15,024 nt of DNA from Acidobacteriota bacterium (GCA_017991275.1 JAGNMH010000042.1:1-15024), one strand, 5' to 3'. Counted from the first letter of the stretch, positions 1 through 6,839 are shown. Notes: generated by a model not told the origin, from the letters alone. A program made the numbers and translations.

Positions 1-1
1 C

Positions 2-1312
2 ACCAATATCGCTTCCAGCAACTCTCAATTCACTGTTGTTTCGCCATCGTTGCCTTTGACGATTCCTGCCGGAGCGCAATCTCAAATCGCCGTGCGCTTC
101 ACGCCCAATGGCTCAGGGGTTAGGGGCGGAACGCTGACGATTGCCAGCAATGACCCGACGAAACCTTCAACCAGCATCGCGCTCAATGGTTTAGGCGGTA
201 CTGCGACTCAGCCGACGACGGTGTTTTTTACTTCTGGATCGGCTGTTTCCGGTTCGATTGGAGCGCCAGCTTCAGGGGCAGGAGCTTTGTTTGCCACTCA
301 GTACGCGATTTTTGTCCCGCCGGGCGTCACGCAATTGAAACTGGACTTGACTGGGACTCAAGACGTTGACTTGTTTGCGAGGTTCAATCAGCGTGTGACC
401 GTTTCTGGCAGCGCTGTGCAGGCTGATCACGGCTCAACCAACAACCCCGGATTGCCAGAAACAATAATCATTACTTCTGGCGGATCACCCGCGCTTCAAT
501 CCGGTTTGTATTACATTGCTGCGGTTAATTTTGGCCCCAGCGCGGCAACTTTTACTTTGACTGCGACAATGACAGGCGGGACGTCGCCAGGAGCGGCTGC
601 GGCAGTTTCTGCAGCCAGTTTTCTGGGAACGGAAGCTTCGGCGGAACAGATTGTCGCTTTATTTGGGGCGAACCTGGCGACCGGAGTGCAGGTGGCCGAC
701 ACAGTGCCTTTGCCAACAACTCTTTTGGGAACTACGGTCAAGGTCAGGGACAGCGCGGGAGCCGAACGCTCAGCGCCGCTCTTCTTTGTTTCGGGAAGCC
801 AGATCAATGCAATGATTCCTACCGGAACGGCCAATGGCTCGGCGCAGCTCGTCATAACCAGCGGCGAAGGAAAAGTCTCAGTGGGAACAATTCAAATTTC
901 CAATGTTGCTCCGGGCCTGTTTGCCGCAAATGCCAATGGTGCAGGAGTGGCTGCCGCCACTGCATTGCGCGTGAGGGCTGACGGTTCTCAAAGTTTTGAA
1001 CCGGTGGCAATTTTTGATGCAGCTCAAAGCCGTTTTGTCTCTGTGCCCATTGATCTTGGCCCGGATACTGATCAGGTTTTTCTGGTGCTCAATGGGACTG
1101 GAATTCGTGGGCGTAGCTCACTTGCAGCGGTGACTGCCACAGTAGGAGGCACGGCAGCGCGAGTAGATTACGCCGGGTTGCAAGGTGTCTTTGTCGGACT
1201 TGATCAAATCAACGTCCTCTTACCTCGCAGCGTTATTGGTCGTGGCGAAGTTGATGTGGTTTTAACCGTAGACGGAAAATTGGCGAATACAGTCAAAGCT
1301 AATATCAAATAA
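2..1312 (+). CDS. Secreted multidomain adhesin-like protein, 3' part (choice-of-anchor D / PPC / TIGR03437 domains)
   Basis: The reading frame is open from base 2, so the true start lies upstream and the visible part is 436 residues. Three regions can be seen. Residues 1-66 look like the end of a choice-of-anchor D/ASPM-like Ig fold (pattern FTP...G...GTLTIASNDP). Residues about 75-190 resemble a bacterial pre-peptidase C-terminal (PPC) beta domain (FVPPG...LDLTGTQDVDLFARF, then YYIAAVN). Residues about 200-436 match the Solibacter C-terminal domain TIGR03437 (SAASFLG..., ALFGANLA, INAMIPTG, QINVLLP). There is no catalytic motif. Such proteins in Acidobacteriota are exported and carry catalytic or NHL/repeat modules further upstream, which this window does not show. 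No convincing terminator follows the TAA; bases 1313-1512 hold only an 11-bp palindrome (CGTCA-G-TGACG, 1327-1337). Family assignment is firm, function is unknown. Confidence 0.85.
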   Translation, partial: TNIASSNSQFTVVSPSLPLTIPAGAQSQIAVRFTPNGSGVRGGTLTIASNDPTKPSTSIALNGLGGTATQPTTVFFTSGSAVSGSIGAPASGAGALFATQYAIFVPPGVTQLKLDLTGTQDVDLFARFNQRVTVSGSAVQADHGSTNNPGLPETIIITSGGSPALQSGLYYIAAVNFGPSAATFTLTATMTGGTSPGAAAAVSAASFLGTEASAEQIVALFGANLATGVQVADTVPLPTTLLGTTVKVRDSAGAERSAPLFFVSGSQINAMIPTGTANGSAQLVITSGEGKVSVGTIQISNVAPGLFAANANGAGVAAATALRVRADGSQSFEPVAIFDAAQSRFVSVPIDLGPDTDQVFLVLNGTGIRGRSSLAAVTATVGGTAARVDYAGLQGVFVGLDQINVLLPRSVIGRGEVDVVLTVDGKLANTVKANIK

Positions 1313-1512
1313 AGTGATGGGGCAATCGTCAGTGACGTTTACAATGGTCTGGTGACTGTTGATTACGGTAGCAAAGCCGATTCATTTTGCCCGTTTGTGA
1401 CTCGAAAGTGGAGAACCTTTGCGATCGAATTTGCTGCACGCGCGGCGAAGCGATCATAAATTTTGCGTGGATATTTAAGCGCTACGAGATTAATCCTCTG
1501 AGCGTAACAAGG

Positions 1513-1521
1513 TGCTATACT
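1513..1521 (+). promoter_or_regulatory. Extended -10 promoter placing the transcript start at or near the ATG
   Basis: TGCTATACT is an extended -10 (TGn plus TATACT, 5/6 to TATAAT). It ends 6 bases before the ATG at 1528, so transcription would begin at or almost at the start codon, giving a leaderless mRNA. No good -35 is seen at the right distance and no Shine-Dalgarno precedes the ATG, both in keeping with an extended -10, leaderless gene. Confidence 0.5.
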
Positions 1522-1527
1522 GCGAAA

Positions 1528-1782
1528 ATGAGCGAACAATCTAAAACTACATACACTAATGCAATTTTTATTTTAGCTGGTACTACTGGCGAATATACTG
1601 CGGCGCGTCAACAACTGAAACTTACTCCTATGCAGGCTTATTGGCTGACAGGAGTCTCCAGGCTGAAAGGGCTTTCAAAACCAAAAGTTTATCGCGTTGG
1701 AAGTTGGCGAAATTTGGCGAGACTAAAAGCGATTGAAGCGGCCTTGTCTGAGACTCAAGCGGAGGTTATTGATTTGGATTGA
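1528..1782 (+). CDS. Small protein of unknown function (84 aa)
   Basis: The frame extends further upstream, but the ATG at 1528 fits the promoter: an extended -10 ends 6 bases before it, so the upstream in-frame residues would not be transcribed. The product is a soluble basic protein of 84 residues with no signal peptide or membrane segment. It contains a conserved-looking core (GTTGEYTAARQQLKLTP, then YWLTGVSRLKGLSKPKVYRVGSW) and an acidic tail. I do not recognise the family. The 5' part uses AT-rich codons (ACT, ACA, AAT, TTT) compared with neighbouring genes, which may hint at a different origin. It stands alone: a rho-independent terminator follows 42 bases after its stop, and the next gene is convergent. 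An own promoter and own terminator support it being a real, separately transcribed gene. Confidence 0.6.
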   Translation: MSEQSKTTYTNAIFILAGTTGEYTAARQQLKLTPMQAYWLTGVSRLKGLSKPKVYRVGSWRNLARLKAIEAALSETQAEVIDLD

Positions 1783-1824
1783 GGCAGACCTGGAAAATTG
1801 AGGCTTCTCGGCAAATGGTGACTT

Positions 1825-1863
1825 AATGCGTTGATGATTACAAAAATCGTCGTCGCATTTTTT
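1825..1863 (+). terminator. Rho-independent terminator of the 84-aa gene
   Basis: The stem pairs AATGCG (1825-1830) with CGCATT (1854-1859), then after one U-U mismatch TGATGATT (1832-1839) with AATCGTCG (1845-1852), the latter including two G-U pairs. The loop is ACAAA, and a run of six T (1858-1863) follows. The wobble pairs and T run work only on the + strand, so it ends the 84-aa gene and not the convergent AAA gene, for which I see no clear terminator. Confidence 0.8.
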
Positions 1864-1907
1864 GATTGGCTGGCCACTTTAGCCGCTTGGGTAAGTAAAG
1901 CTGTAAT

Positions 1908-3611
1908 TTAGCGAATAAGTGGCCGCAGCATTTCCAGTCTACGCGCGATTTCTGCACTGGTCATTGAGCGAAATCGGTTGGGAACCATGGCGCGTGAAGT
2001 TGCTTCGCGGGCAGCGACCAGTTCCTGGTATTCGACAGCCAGGTCGTCGCGCGCCGGGGTGAATTCCGAAGCGACGAAAGCCAGGTCTTCATTGGTCACT
2101 TTTTCATGCTCGGCGATGCGTGCTATGCGCCGGGCGCGGATCAAAATAGATTCAATGTCAGCGCCAGACAAATGAAGCTGGCTGTTTATGACTGGCCCCC
2201 AGTTGGTAATCTGGTGGTCAATCTTGTTTTTTGAAGCCATTACTTCGGCTATTTCCCGGCGTTCGTCAGGAGTTTCAGGGTAAAAAAGCGCGATGTGTTC
2301 TTCGCAACGACCCTGCCGTTTCAGGTCAATCGGCAATCTGTCAGGCCGAGAAGTCATAAGTATCCACAGGATTTTGCCGCGATTGGCGGTGTTGCTCATG
2401 GCGGCAGCGATCTTGGAAAAGACCCGGCTGTTGACGCCTGAATCGCCGTCGGTTTCACGGTTGCCGAGCGCGGCGTCAGCTTCGTCAATCAGCACGACAA
2501 TTGGAGCCAGCGATTGCAGCAGACTGAGAATTTTTTCCAGATTGGCTTCCGTCGAACCAACCCACTTATCTCGAAAGTTTTTGAACTCCACTACATTCAG
2601 ACCGCAGTCTTTGGCGAAGCATTCTGACAAAAAAGTTTTGCCAGTGCCGACAGGGCCGCATATCAGAATTCCCATTGGAGCTTCTTCGCGGTTGCCCTGT
2701 TTAATGGTTCCGGCAATGTCGCGCAGATAATCTTTGGCTTCGCGCATACCGCCTACGCTGTCCAGGCCATGTCGCGGAGTGACAAATTCAATCAAACCGG
2801 CGCATTCGGTCTCGATGATCTCTTTTTTCTTCAGCCTGACATCGGCAAACGTCAAACCGTCGTCGGATTCGCGGGCTGCGCATAACAGCGAGCGCAGATG
2901 AACCAGGTTCAACCCTGAAGTCATTTCAGCGACTTGCTCCTGCGACATTTCAATTTTTTCAATCGGATAAGCGGCCAAAAATTCTTTGATGTAATCCAGT
3001 CTTTCGGCTTCGTCAGGGTAAGGAATCCTGATGGTTGCGAGTCTGGAATTTTCTCTCACACGCGGATGCACGTCTGAGAGCGATTCGGCAATCAGGATGA
3101 CCAGGTTATCTGAATCGGTGAAGCGCGGTGTGGTTAGCCAGCGTTGAATTGAAACCAGCGAATTGCGGTCTTCGCCGGACATGTGGCCTATGCTGGCTGC
3201 CGGGAAAATCGTTTCCAGAAAATTGATGACGACGGCGTTCTTGTCTGAAAAGTAAAGAAAACGCTCAATCATTGGAAGCGCACGCGGCGGATCGGCTGGC
3301 AATTGAGCTGCAGTTTTAGCGTTGATTAACGGATCGGCTACGCGCTGTTGAGCGACGAAGGCTCGCATCGTTTCTTCGGAATCGAAGGTGATTCCCTCGC
3401 TACGGTTATAAAGCACGATGCGTTTATTGCCTAACAATTCCTGTTGGAGAAAGGCAAGCAGGGAGACAAAACCATTACGGCTTCGCGTCAAATCATAAAT
3501 ATTCTGGTGAAGGAGGAAGTGGCTGGCTTCACCTGCTCGGTATTTGCGCGCAATTTCTTCAGCCCAGCCGGGCAGTTCGATGGCAACAGGTGATTGCGCC
3601 GGTTTCGACAT
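1908..3611 (-). CDS. AAA+ ATPase with a degenerate N-terminal AAA-like region; last gene of the psp unit
   Basis: 567 residues. The C-terminal half is a classical AAA module: Walker A GPVGTGKT (319-326), pore-loop segment KWVGSTE (349-355), Walker B VVLIDEADA (372-380), a sensor-1 region reading LMTSRPD (418-424, where Asn is more usual), and a second-region-of-homology RQGR (432-435) giving arginine fingers. A four-helix lid follows (LSGADIESILIRARR, 481-495). The N-terminal half (about 30-250) resembles an AAA fold (NLVILIAESLSDVHPRV, then IRIPYPDEAERLDYI) but has no Walker A, so it is probably an inactive domain. There is no signal peptide or membrane segment, so it is cytoplasmic. The ATG has GAGGA 7 bases upstream. 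It lies 96 bases after the TonB-C gene, in line with pspA. The KWxGxxE pore loop is shared with Vps4/katanin-type AAA proteins, which remodel ESCRT-III polymers or microtubules; a PspA-directed role is inference. Confidence 0.85.
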   Translation of the reverse strand: MSKPAQSPVAIELPGWAEEIARKYRAGEASHFLLHQNIYDLTRSRNGFVSLLAFLQQELLGNKRIVLYNRSEGITFDSEETMRAFVAQQRVADPLINAKTAAQLPADPPRALPMIERFLYFSDKNAVVINFLETIFPAASIGHMSGEDRNSLVSIQRWLTTPRFTDSDNLVILIAESLSDVHPRVRENSRLATIRIPYPDEAERLDYIKEFLAAYPIEKIEMSQEQVAEMTSGLNLVHLRSLLCAARESDDGLTFADVRLKKKEIIETECAGLIEFVTPRHGLDSVGGMREAKDYLRDIAGTIKQGNREEAPMGILICGPVGTGKTFLSECFAKDCGLNVVEFKNFRDKWVGSTEANLEKILSLLQSLAPIVVLIDEADAALGNRETDGDSGVNSRVFSKIAAAMSNTANRGKILWILMTSRPDRLPIDLKRQGRCEEHIALFYPETPDERREIAEVMASKNKIDHQITNWGPVINSQLHLSGADIESILIRARRIARIAEHEKVTNEDLAFVASEFTPARDDLAVEYQELVAAREATSRAMVPNRFRSMTSAEIARRLEMLRPLIR

Positions 3612-3654
3612 AGGTCAATCCTCAGTCGTTGGGCGCCGCAAAGGGCACATTGGA

Positions 3655-3697
3655 ATAGAAGAGTGATGAATAATAATAAACTTCATCACTCTTCTAT
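3655..3697 (-). repeat. Perfect 16-bp intergenic hairpin between the TonB-C and AAA genes
   Basis: ATAGAAGAGTGATGAA (3655-3670) pairs without mismatch with 3682-3697 around an 11-base loop. In the transcribed (minus) direction it lies just after the TonB-C stop and before the AAA ribosome site, and is followed by TTCCAATG rather than a T run. It therefore looks like an mRNA processing or stability element, or a weak attenuator, rather than a full terminator. Confidence 0.75.
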
Positions 3698-3707
3698 GAT
3701 TGTTTGT

Positions 3708-4739
3708 CTATTGCTTCTCTGAGTTTGACGACGGCGTTTTTGGGGCCGGCGGCTGGGCAGGGAAGCTGAATGTTATGAAACAGGTAATTGGGTTTTTGTC
3801 TGTTTCGAACAGCGATTTGGGAAATTCCCATTTTTGAGCTGCTTCAACGGCGATCTTGTTGATTTCAGGGAACGTGGAATATGAAACATCTGCGTTTGAA
3901 ACCTTGCCTTCAGACGAAATTTCCACGCGAACACGAGCGCTGCCTCCTAAACCTGCATTGCGCAGCGCGACAGGCATTTCAGGCAAGACTTTCTTTGTTG
4001 CAGTTTCCTGAAGTTCGACCGATTGACGTTCGTCAACAAGCCGCACGGGCGTTGTAGTGGTATCAAGATCAACCGAGAACGCAAAAAGCAGATAAATATC
4101 AGAGCCGTCGAAGCTTTCAACCGGCACGTTAGGGCGCACGAAATTGACGAAGTCAGTCGAGCGCATCTTCAAGTTTCGAACAGCAAAGAAATAAGTTTTT
4201 CCGCTTTCAACTTCCAGCGGGTTAATCGAAAAACCGAGCGGTTTATTCGTGCGCTCATCTGAAAAATGAAGCGCGATTTCCGGTACCAAAGTCGTGCCTG
4301 GTGTCACTCCATCGCCGTAGCTTTGCGCGCCAAAAAGTTGTATCTCGATGTCGCGCCCGTCTTTTTGCTTGACCAGCGAGATAATGGCGGGTTTTGAAGT
4401 TCGGAAAACTTTTCTGTAATCCGACCTTAAAAGGTCAATTTCAAATTCGGGATAAAGTTTTTTGAAAGTTTTTGTCCACTGATCGTAATTGCCCAGGCTG
4501 GCGGTTGACATGCGAAACACTTGATCGTTTACATCTTCGTAGCTTCCACGTTTGACCGTCATCTGGAAAGTCCGTGTGGTGACGTGAATAGGGCGAGTCG
4601 CCAGATTCTCAATCGAATGGTCTACGTGCTTGGTTGTGTCCTGGGCAGCCACTGTTAAAAATGTCATCGAAACCATCAGAACGGCGGCTAAGAGTATTGA
4701 AGTTCTTGAAAAAATGTATCGGGGAAGTAGCTGTATCAT
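3708..4739 (-). CDS. Exported protein with a TonB-like C-terminal domain
   Basis: 343 residues. The N-terminus (ILLAAVLMVSMTFLTVAAQ, 15-33) is a hydrophobic stretch read best as a signal peptide, with cleavage near AAQ-D; it could instead remain as a membrane anchor. Residues about 40-245 are a beta-rich region I do not recognise. Residues about 250-327 match the TonB C-terminal fold (VLPEMPVALRNAGLGGSARV, then EGKVSNADV, and AVEAAQKWEFP). Genuine TonB has a long Pro/Lys spacer between anchor and this domain; here there is none, and a short Pro-rich tail comes after it (PAQPPAPKTP). It is thus unlikely to be an ordinary energy transducer with ExbB/ExbD, neither of which is nearby. The ATG has GGAGG 9 bases upstream. 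It is third in the psp unit, where it could act on the periplasmic side, but that role is inferred only from position. Confidence 0.75.
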   Translation of the reverse strand: MIQLLPRYIFSRTSILLAAVLMVSMTFLTVAAQDTTKHVDHSIENLATRPIHVTTRTFQMTVKRGSYEDVNDQVFRMSTASLGNYDQWTKTFKKLYPEFEIDLLRSDYRKVFRTSKPAIISLVKQKDGRDIEIQLFGAQSYGDGVTPGTTLVPEIALHFSDERTNKPLGFSINPLEVESGKTYFFAVRNLKMRSTDFVNFVRPNVPVESFDGSDIYLLFAFSVDLDTTTTPVRLVDERQSVELQETATKKVLPEMPVALRNAGLGGSARVRVEISSEGKVSNADVSYSTFPEINKIAVEAAQKWEFPKSLFETDKNPITCFITFSFPAQPPAPKTPSSNSEKQ

Positions 4740-4817
4740 TGTTTGATACCTCCAAAGTGAGAATTGCGTGAGAGGGGTAACGCGAAAGAGAACGAATATG
4801 AAATTTCTAGCGCTGTT

Positions 4818-5645
4818 TCACCTACCAGCGGTGCGCACTGCGGGCATCATTTCACGGTTAATCGAATCCAGTTGCCCCATAATAGGAGCCGTTTGCTGCA
4901 AAATTTCTTTGGTCATTTCGATGGATGAAAGAAGGGAGTCGAAATCCATTGAAAGAATGTGTTCCGGGCTTGGCATGGTCACGACCTGATCGTTGACCAG
5001 CCCAAAGAAGTTTTCAATCATCTGCAATTGAGCTTCGACTCGTTTGACGCTGCGCTCAATATCATCAAAGGTTTGCAGGCGCCGCTGCAAAATTTCCACA
5101 TTCTTTTCATGTAGTGGACGAGTTTCAGCCTCGGCAAATTGCAGGGTTCGTTGGGCAGTTCGCAATTGATTTTCGACGGCTTGGCGGTTGATGGTCTTGA
5201 GATGATTTTTTCGTCGTCGGTATTCGTCAAGCAAGTCAACAAAAGATTCCCAAGTTGCTTCCAGTTCTCGAATCTGCGGCGGTTCATCCGATAGACGCGC
5301 AAATTTTTTATAGTTGCTGCCAATCTGATTTTTCATCCAGCTTAGGTATTCGACAGCCTCGCGTTCGCGGGGATCAAACTGTTTGATCATTTCCAGTCGC
5401 TGTTTACGGCGATGATCGTCGAACAAATGCCGCGAGCGACGATCAACTATCTTACGGTAAAAGCTAGAGGCCGGAACCGTCGCCAGATAGGCTCCTTCAG
5501 CAATCAAAGCTCCGGCTAAAACCATCGTCGGTTCCAGAAAACCGGTTGTTGCTGAATATGCTGCTGCTGCGCATGAAAGTAACAATCCACCGATGTTTAC
5601 CGGTTCTTTCAGTGCTTCTTTGATATAGGAGATCTTTAACTCCAT
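4818..5645 (-). CDS. Unknown membrane protein: N-terminal TM hairpin plus long coiled-coil
   Basis: 275 residues, family not recognised. Residues about 17-35 (NIGGLLLSCAAAAYSATTG) and 39-58 (PTMVLAGALIAEGAYLATVP) form two closely spaced membrane segments, so both ends should lie on the same side. A basic stretch follows (RKIVDRRSRHLFDDHRRKQR, 64-83), which by the positive-inside rule places the rest in the cytoplasm. Residues about 130-215 are charged, heptad-like helix typical of coiled coils, and the end (240-275) is also helical. No catalytic motif is seen. The start has no clear Shine-Dalgarno; a hairpin lies directly upstream, so its expression may depend on structure or coupling. It sits 74 bases after pspA and 78 before the TonB-C gene, and is a natural candidate for a membrane anchor or partner of PspA. 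Confidence 0.7.
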   Translation of the reverse strand: MELKISYIKEALKEPVNIGGLLLSCAAAAYSATTGFLEPTMVLAGALIAEGAYLATVPASSFYRKIVDRRSRHLFDDHRRKQRLEMIKQFDPREREAVEYLSWMKNQIGSNYKKFARLSDEPPQIRELEATWESFVDLLDEYRRRKNHLKTINRQAVENQLRTAQRTLQFAEAETRPLHEKNVEILQRRLQTFDDIERSVKRVEAQLQMIENFFGLVNDQVVTMPSPEHILSMDFDSLLSSIEMTKEILQQTAPIMGQLDSINREMMPAVRTAGR

Positions 5646-5667
5646 AAAAGATTTGGATCGTTAGTTG

Positions 5668-5709
5668 TTGGTGGTTAATGGTAGGAACAGCCCAACCATC
5701 AACCACCAA
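5668..5709 (-). repeat. 15-bp intergenic hairpin between pspA and the TM coiled-coil gene
   Basis: TTGGTGGTTAATGGT (5668-5682) pairs with ACCATCAACCACCAA (5695-5709) around a 12-base loop. The single mismatch on the + strand becomes a G-U pair on the transcribed minus strand, so the RNA stem is continuous. It begins right after the pspA stop, and no T run follows. It is very like the 16-bp hairpin at 3655-3697 in size and placement, but unrelated in sequence. Confidence 0.7.
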
Positions 5710-5719
5710 TTTATGGTTG

Positions 5720-6490
5720 TTACTCTGTCAGTTTGCGTTCCTGGGGCAGGTAATCAGCCGCCCCAAGCGTGCGGTCTGCGTTAACCGCCGGGGCACCTTC
5801 TCCGAGAGCAGTTGAGGCGGCAGGTGGAGCCAATCCTAATTGTTGTTTGTAAGCCAAAAGCGCATCTTGCGCTTCAACGTTGGCCAGTTCTCTTTCTATT
5901 CCCTGCATGCGGGAATCAAGGCTGGTGGAGGCCAACTCGGCTCTGGCTTCGGCGGAGGCGGATCTATTGGCGATCTTTTCACGCATGTCGTCGAAGGTCT
6001 GAGAAGTGTCGCCCATTTGGAAACTGGCCATCGTCGAAGCCAGCCGCTCCTGCATCTGAGCCTGTTTGTTGGCGGAGATGAGTTGCATCGCTTCAGCCTG
6101 ACGTTTTCTCACGTTCGTCATGTAATTGTCGAAGTACTCTCTTGCTTTCGCCGATGCGACTTTGGCCGATTCGTGGTTCTGTTGACTGGTTGCCAATGCT
6201 CGTTGAGCAATCTGCAATTCGCCTATCAGTGCAGTGGCAATATCGTCCTTGCCCACGCGGATGGCGGCTTTTATTTTGTTGTCGAGATCAGTCAATTTGG
6301 CTTGATTGGCCTGGATTTCGCGGTCGAGACGTTTCTCGGTTGCCATCACTTGCGCGACATTTTCGCGCATTTTCGGCACTTCGTCGTTCATGTCGCGCAT
6401 CAACTGCTGAAGGATCAATTCAGGGTCTTCGGCACTGTCAATCAATCCACCAAAGATCGAACGAAATAGCCGTTTGAGACGATTCCACAT
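5720..6490 (-). CDS. pspA: PspA/IM30 (Vipp1) family membrane-remodelling protein
   Basis: 256 residues, close to the family's usual length. It starts with an amphipathic helix (MWNRLKRLFRSIFGGLIDSA), which binds membranes in this family, followed by the typical EDPELILQQLMRDM signature (21-34) and a long, almost unbroken helical coiled coil to about residue 218. The Ala/Pro-rich tail from 221 is flexible. PspA/IM30 proteins form rings and rods on the inner membrane, and belong to the ESCRT-III superfamily; they act in envelope stress and membrane repair. The ATG has AGGAG 12 bases upstream. It is the first gene of a four-gene minus-strand unit that ends with an AAA ATPase. No pspF, pspB or pspC is present, and no sigma-54 promoter is seen upstream, so this is not the enterobacterial arrangement. 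Confidence 0.92.
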   Translation of the reverse strand: MWNRLKRLFRSIFGGLIDSAEDPELILQQLMRDMNDEVPKMRENVAQVMATEKRLDREIQANQAKLTDLDNKIKAAIRVGKDDIATALIGELQIAQRALATSQQNHESAKVASAKAREYFDNYMTNVRKRQAEAMQLISANKQAQMQERLASTMASFQMGDTSQTFDDMREKIANRSASAEARAELASTSLDSRMQGIERELANVEAQDALLAYKQQLGLAPPAASTALGEGAPAVNADRTLGAADYLPQERKLTE

Positions 6491-6720
6491 GGTTTTGATT
6501 TTCTCCTGAAGGACAATGGAGCGGAACTTTCTGGGGCTTCAGCAACTTACAGTTGCCAATGCGGGACTACAAAAGTTTTCCGCGGGGTTCACAGCCTGTC
6601 TATCTCCCTTTGAGACGATGGTGATACGTTGCCAGGAACACAACAGTTCGCTGACTTGTCTAATTGTCAGCAAAGATTTTTTGTAAATTTGAGACTCTAT
6701 CAATTCGCTCATTCCCGGAC
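6491..6720 (-). other. Long 5' leader of the psp unit, with a possible 57-aa upstream frame
   Basis: If the promoter at 6721-6762 is right, the pspA mRNA has a leader of about 230 bases. It holds a 6-bp stem (GCTGAC 6650-6655 with GTCAGC 6666-6671, 10-base loop). It also holds a minus-strand frame from ATG 6712 to 6539, whose product begins MSELIESQIYKKSLLTIRQV. The LTIRQVSELL part faintly resembles the first helix of MerR/excisionase-type HTH proteins, but the rest does not, so this may be a decayed gene or chance. I see no known riboswitch. Confidence 0.3.
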
Positions 6721-6762
6721 GGTATGGAGTATACCAGCAGCATTTAGCGTTGTCACACAACG
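6721..6762 (-). promoter_or_regulatory. Probable psp promoter overlaid by two 15-bp dyads
   Basis: On the minus strand there is a -35 GTGACA (6756-6751, 5/6), a 17-base spacer and a -10 TATACT (6733-6728, 5/6) with an upstream TGG extension, predicting a start near 6721. Two dyads sit on it: CGTTGT-CAC-ACAACG (6748-6762), covering the -35, and GGTAT-N5-ATACC (6721-6735), covering the -10 and start. Dyads at these places would suit repression, though part of each is inherent to the promoter hexamers. Confidence 0.55.
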
Positions 6763-6809
6763 GTTTTCAAGACGAATTGATTGCATCAGAAAGTCTTCTT
6801 CCTGTAATC

Positions 6810-6839
6810 TTGACGCGGTTTCATCGCACGACACTTAAT
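6810..6839 (+). promoter_or_regulatory. Possible promoter of the histidine kinase gene
   Basis: TTGACG (6810-6815) is separated by 18 bases from CTTAAT (6834-6839), giving 5/6 and 4/6 matches to a sigma-70 promoter. The start would be near 6846, inside a small GCCT-GCC-AGGC hairpin (6844-6854), leaving a leader of about 145 bases before the ATG at 6991. The rest of 6763-6990 shows nothing further apart from the GGAGG at 6975-6979. Confidence 0.3.

Noticed and set aside
1387..1527. Upstream in-frame extension of the 84-aa gene.
   Set aside because: It begins at a TTG without a ribosome site, lies before the extended -10, and has a Cys-rich composition unlike the rest.
1834..1911. A 25-codon frame (MITKIVVAFFDWLATLAAWV...) resembling a small hydrophobic toxin peptide.
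   Set aside because: Its first half lies within the stem and T run of the rho-independent terminator at 1825-1863, there is no ribosome site, and it overlaps the end of the AAA gene.
5840..6469. Long + strand frame of 209 codons opposite pspA.
   Set aside because: It is antisense to a clearly conserved gene; its length reflects codon composition of the coiled-coil gene and it has no recognisable domain.
6650..6682. A stem with a following run of six T on the + strand, terminator-like.
   Set aside because: The stem is only 6 bp with a 10-base loop, the T run starts six bases after it, and no + strand gene precedes it.
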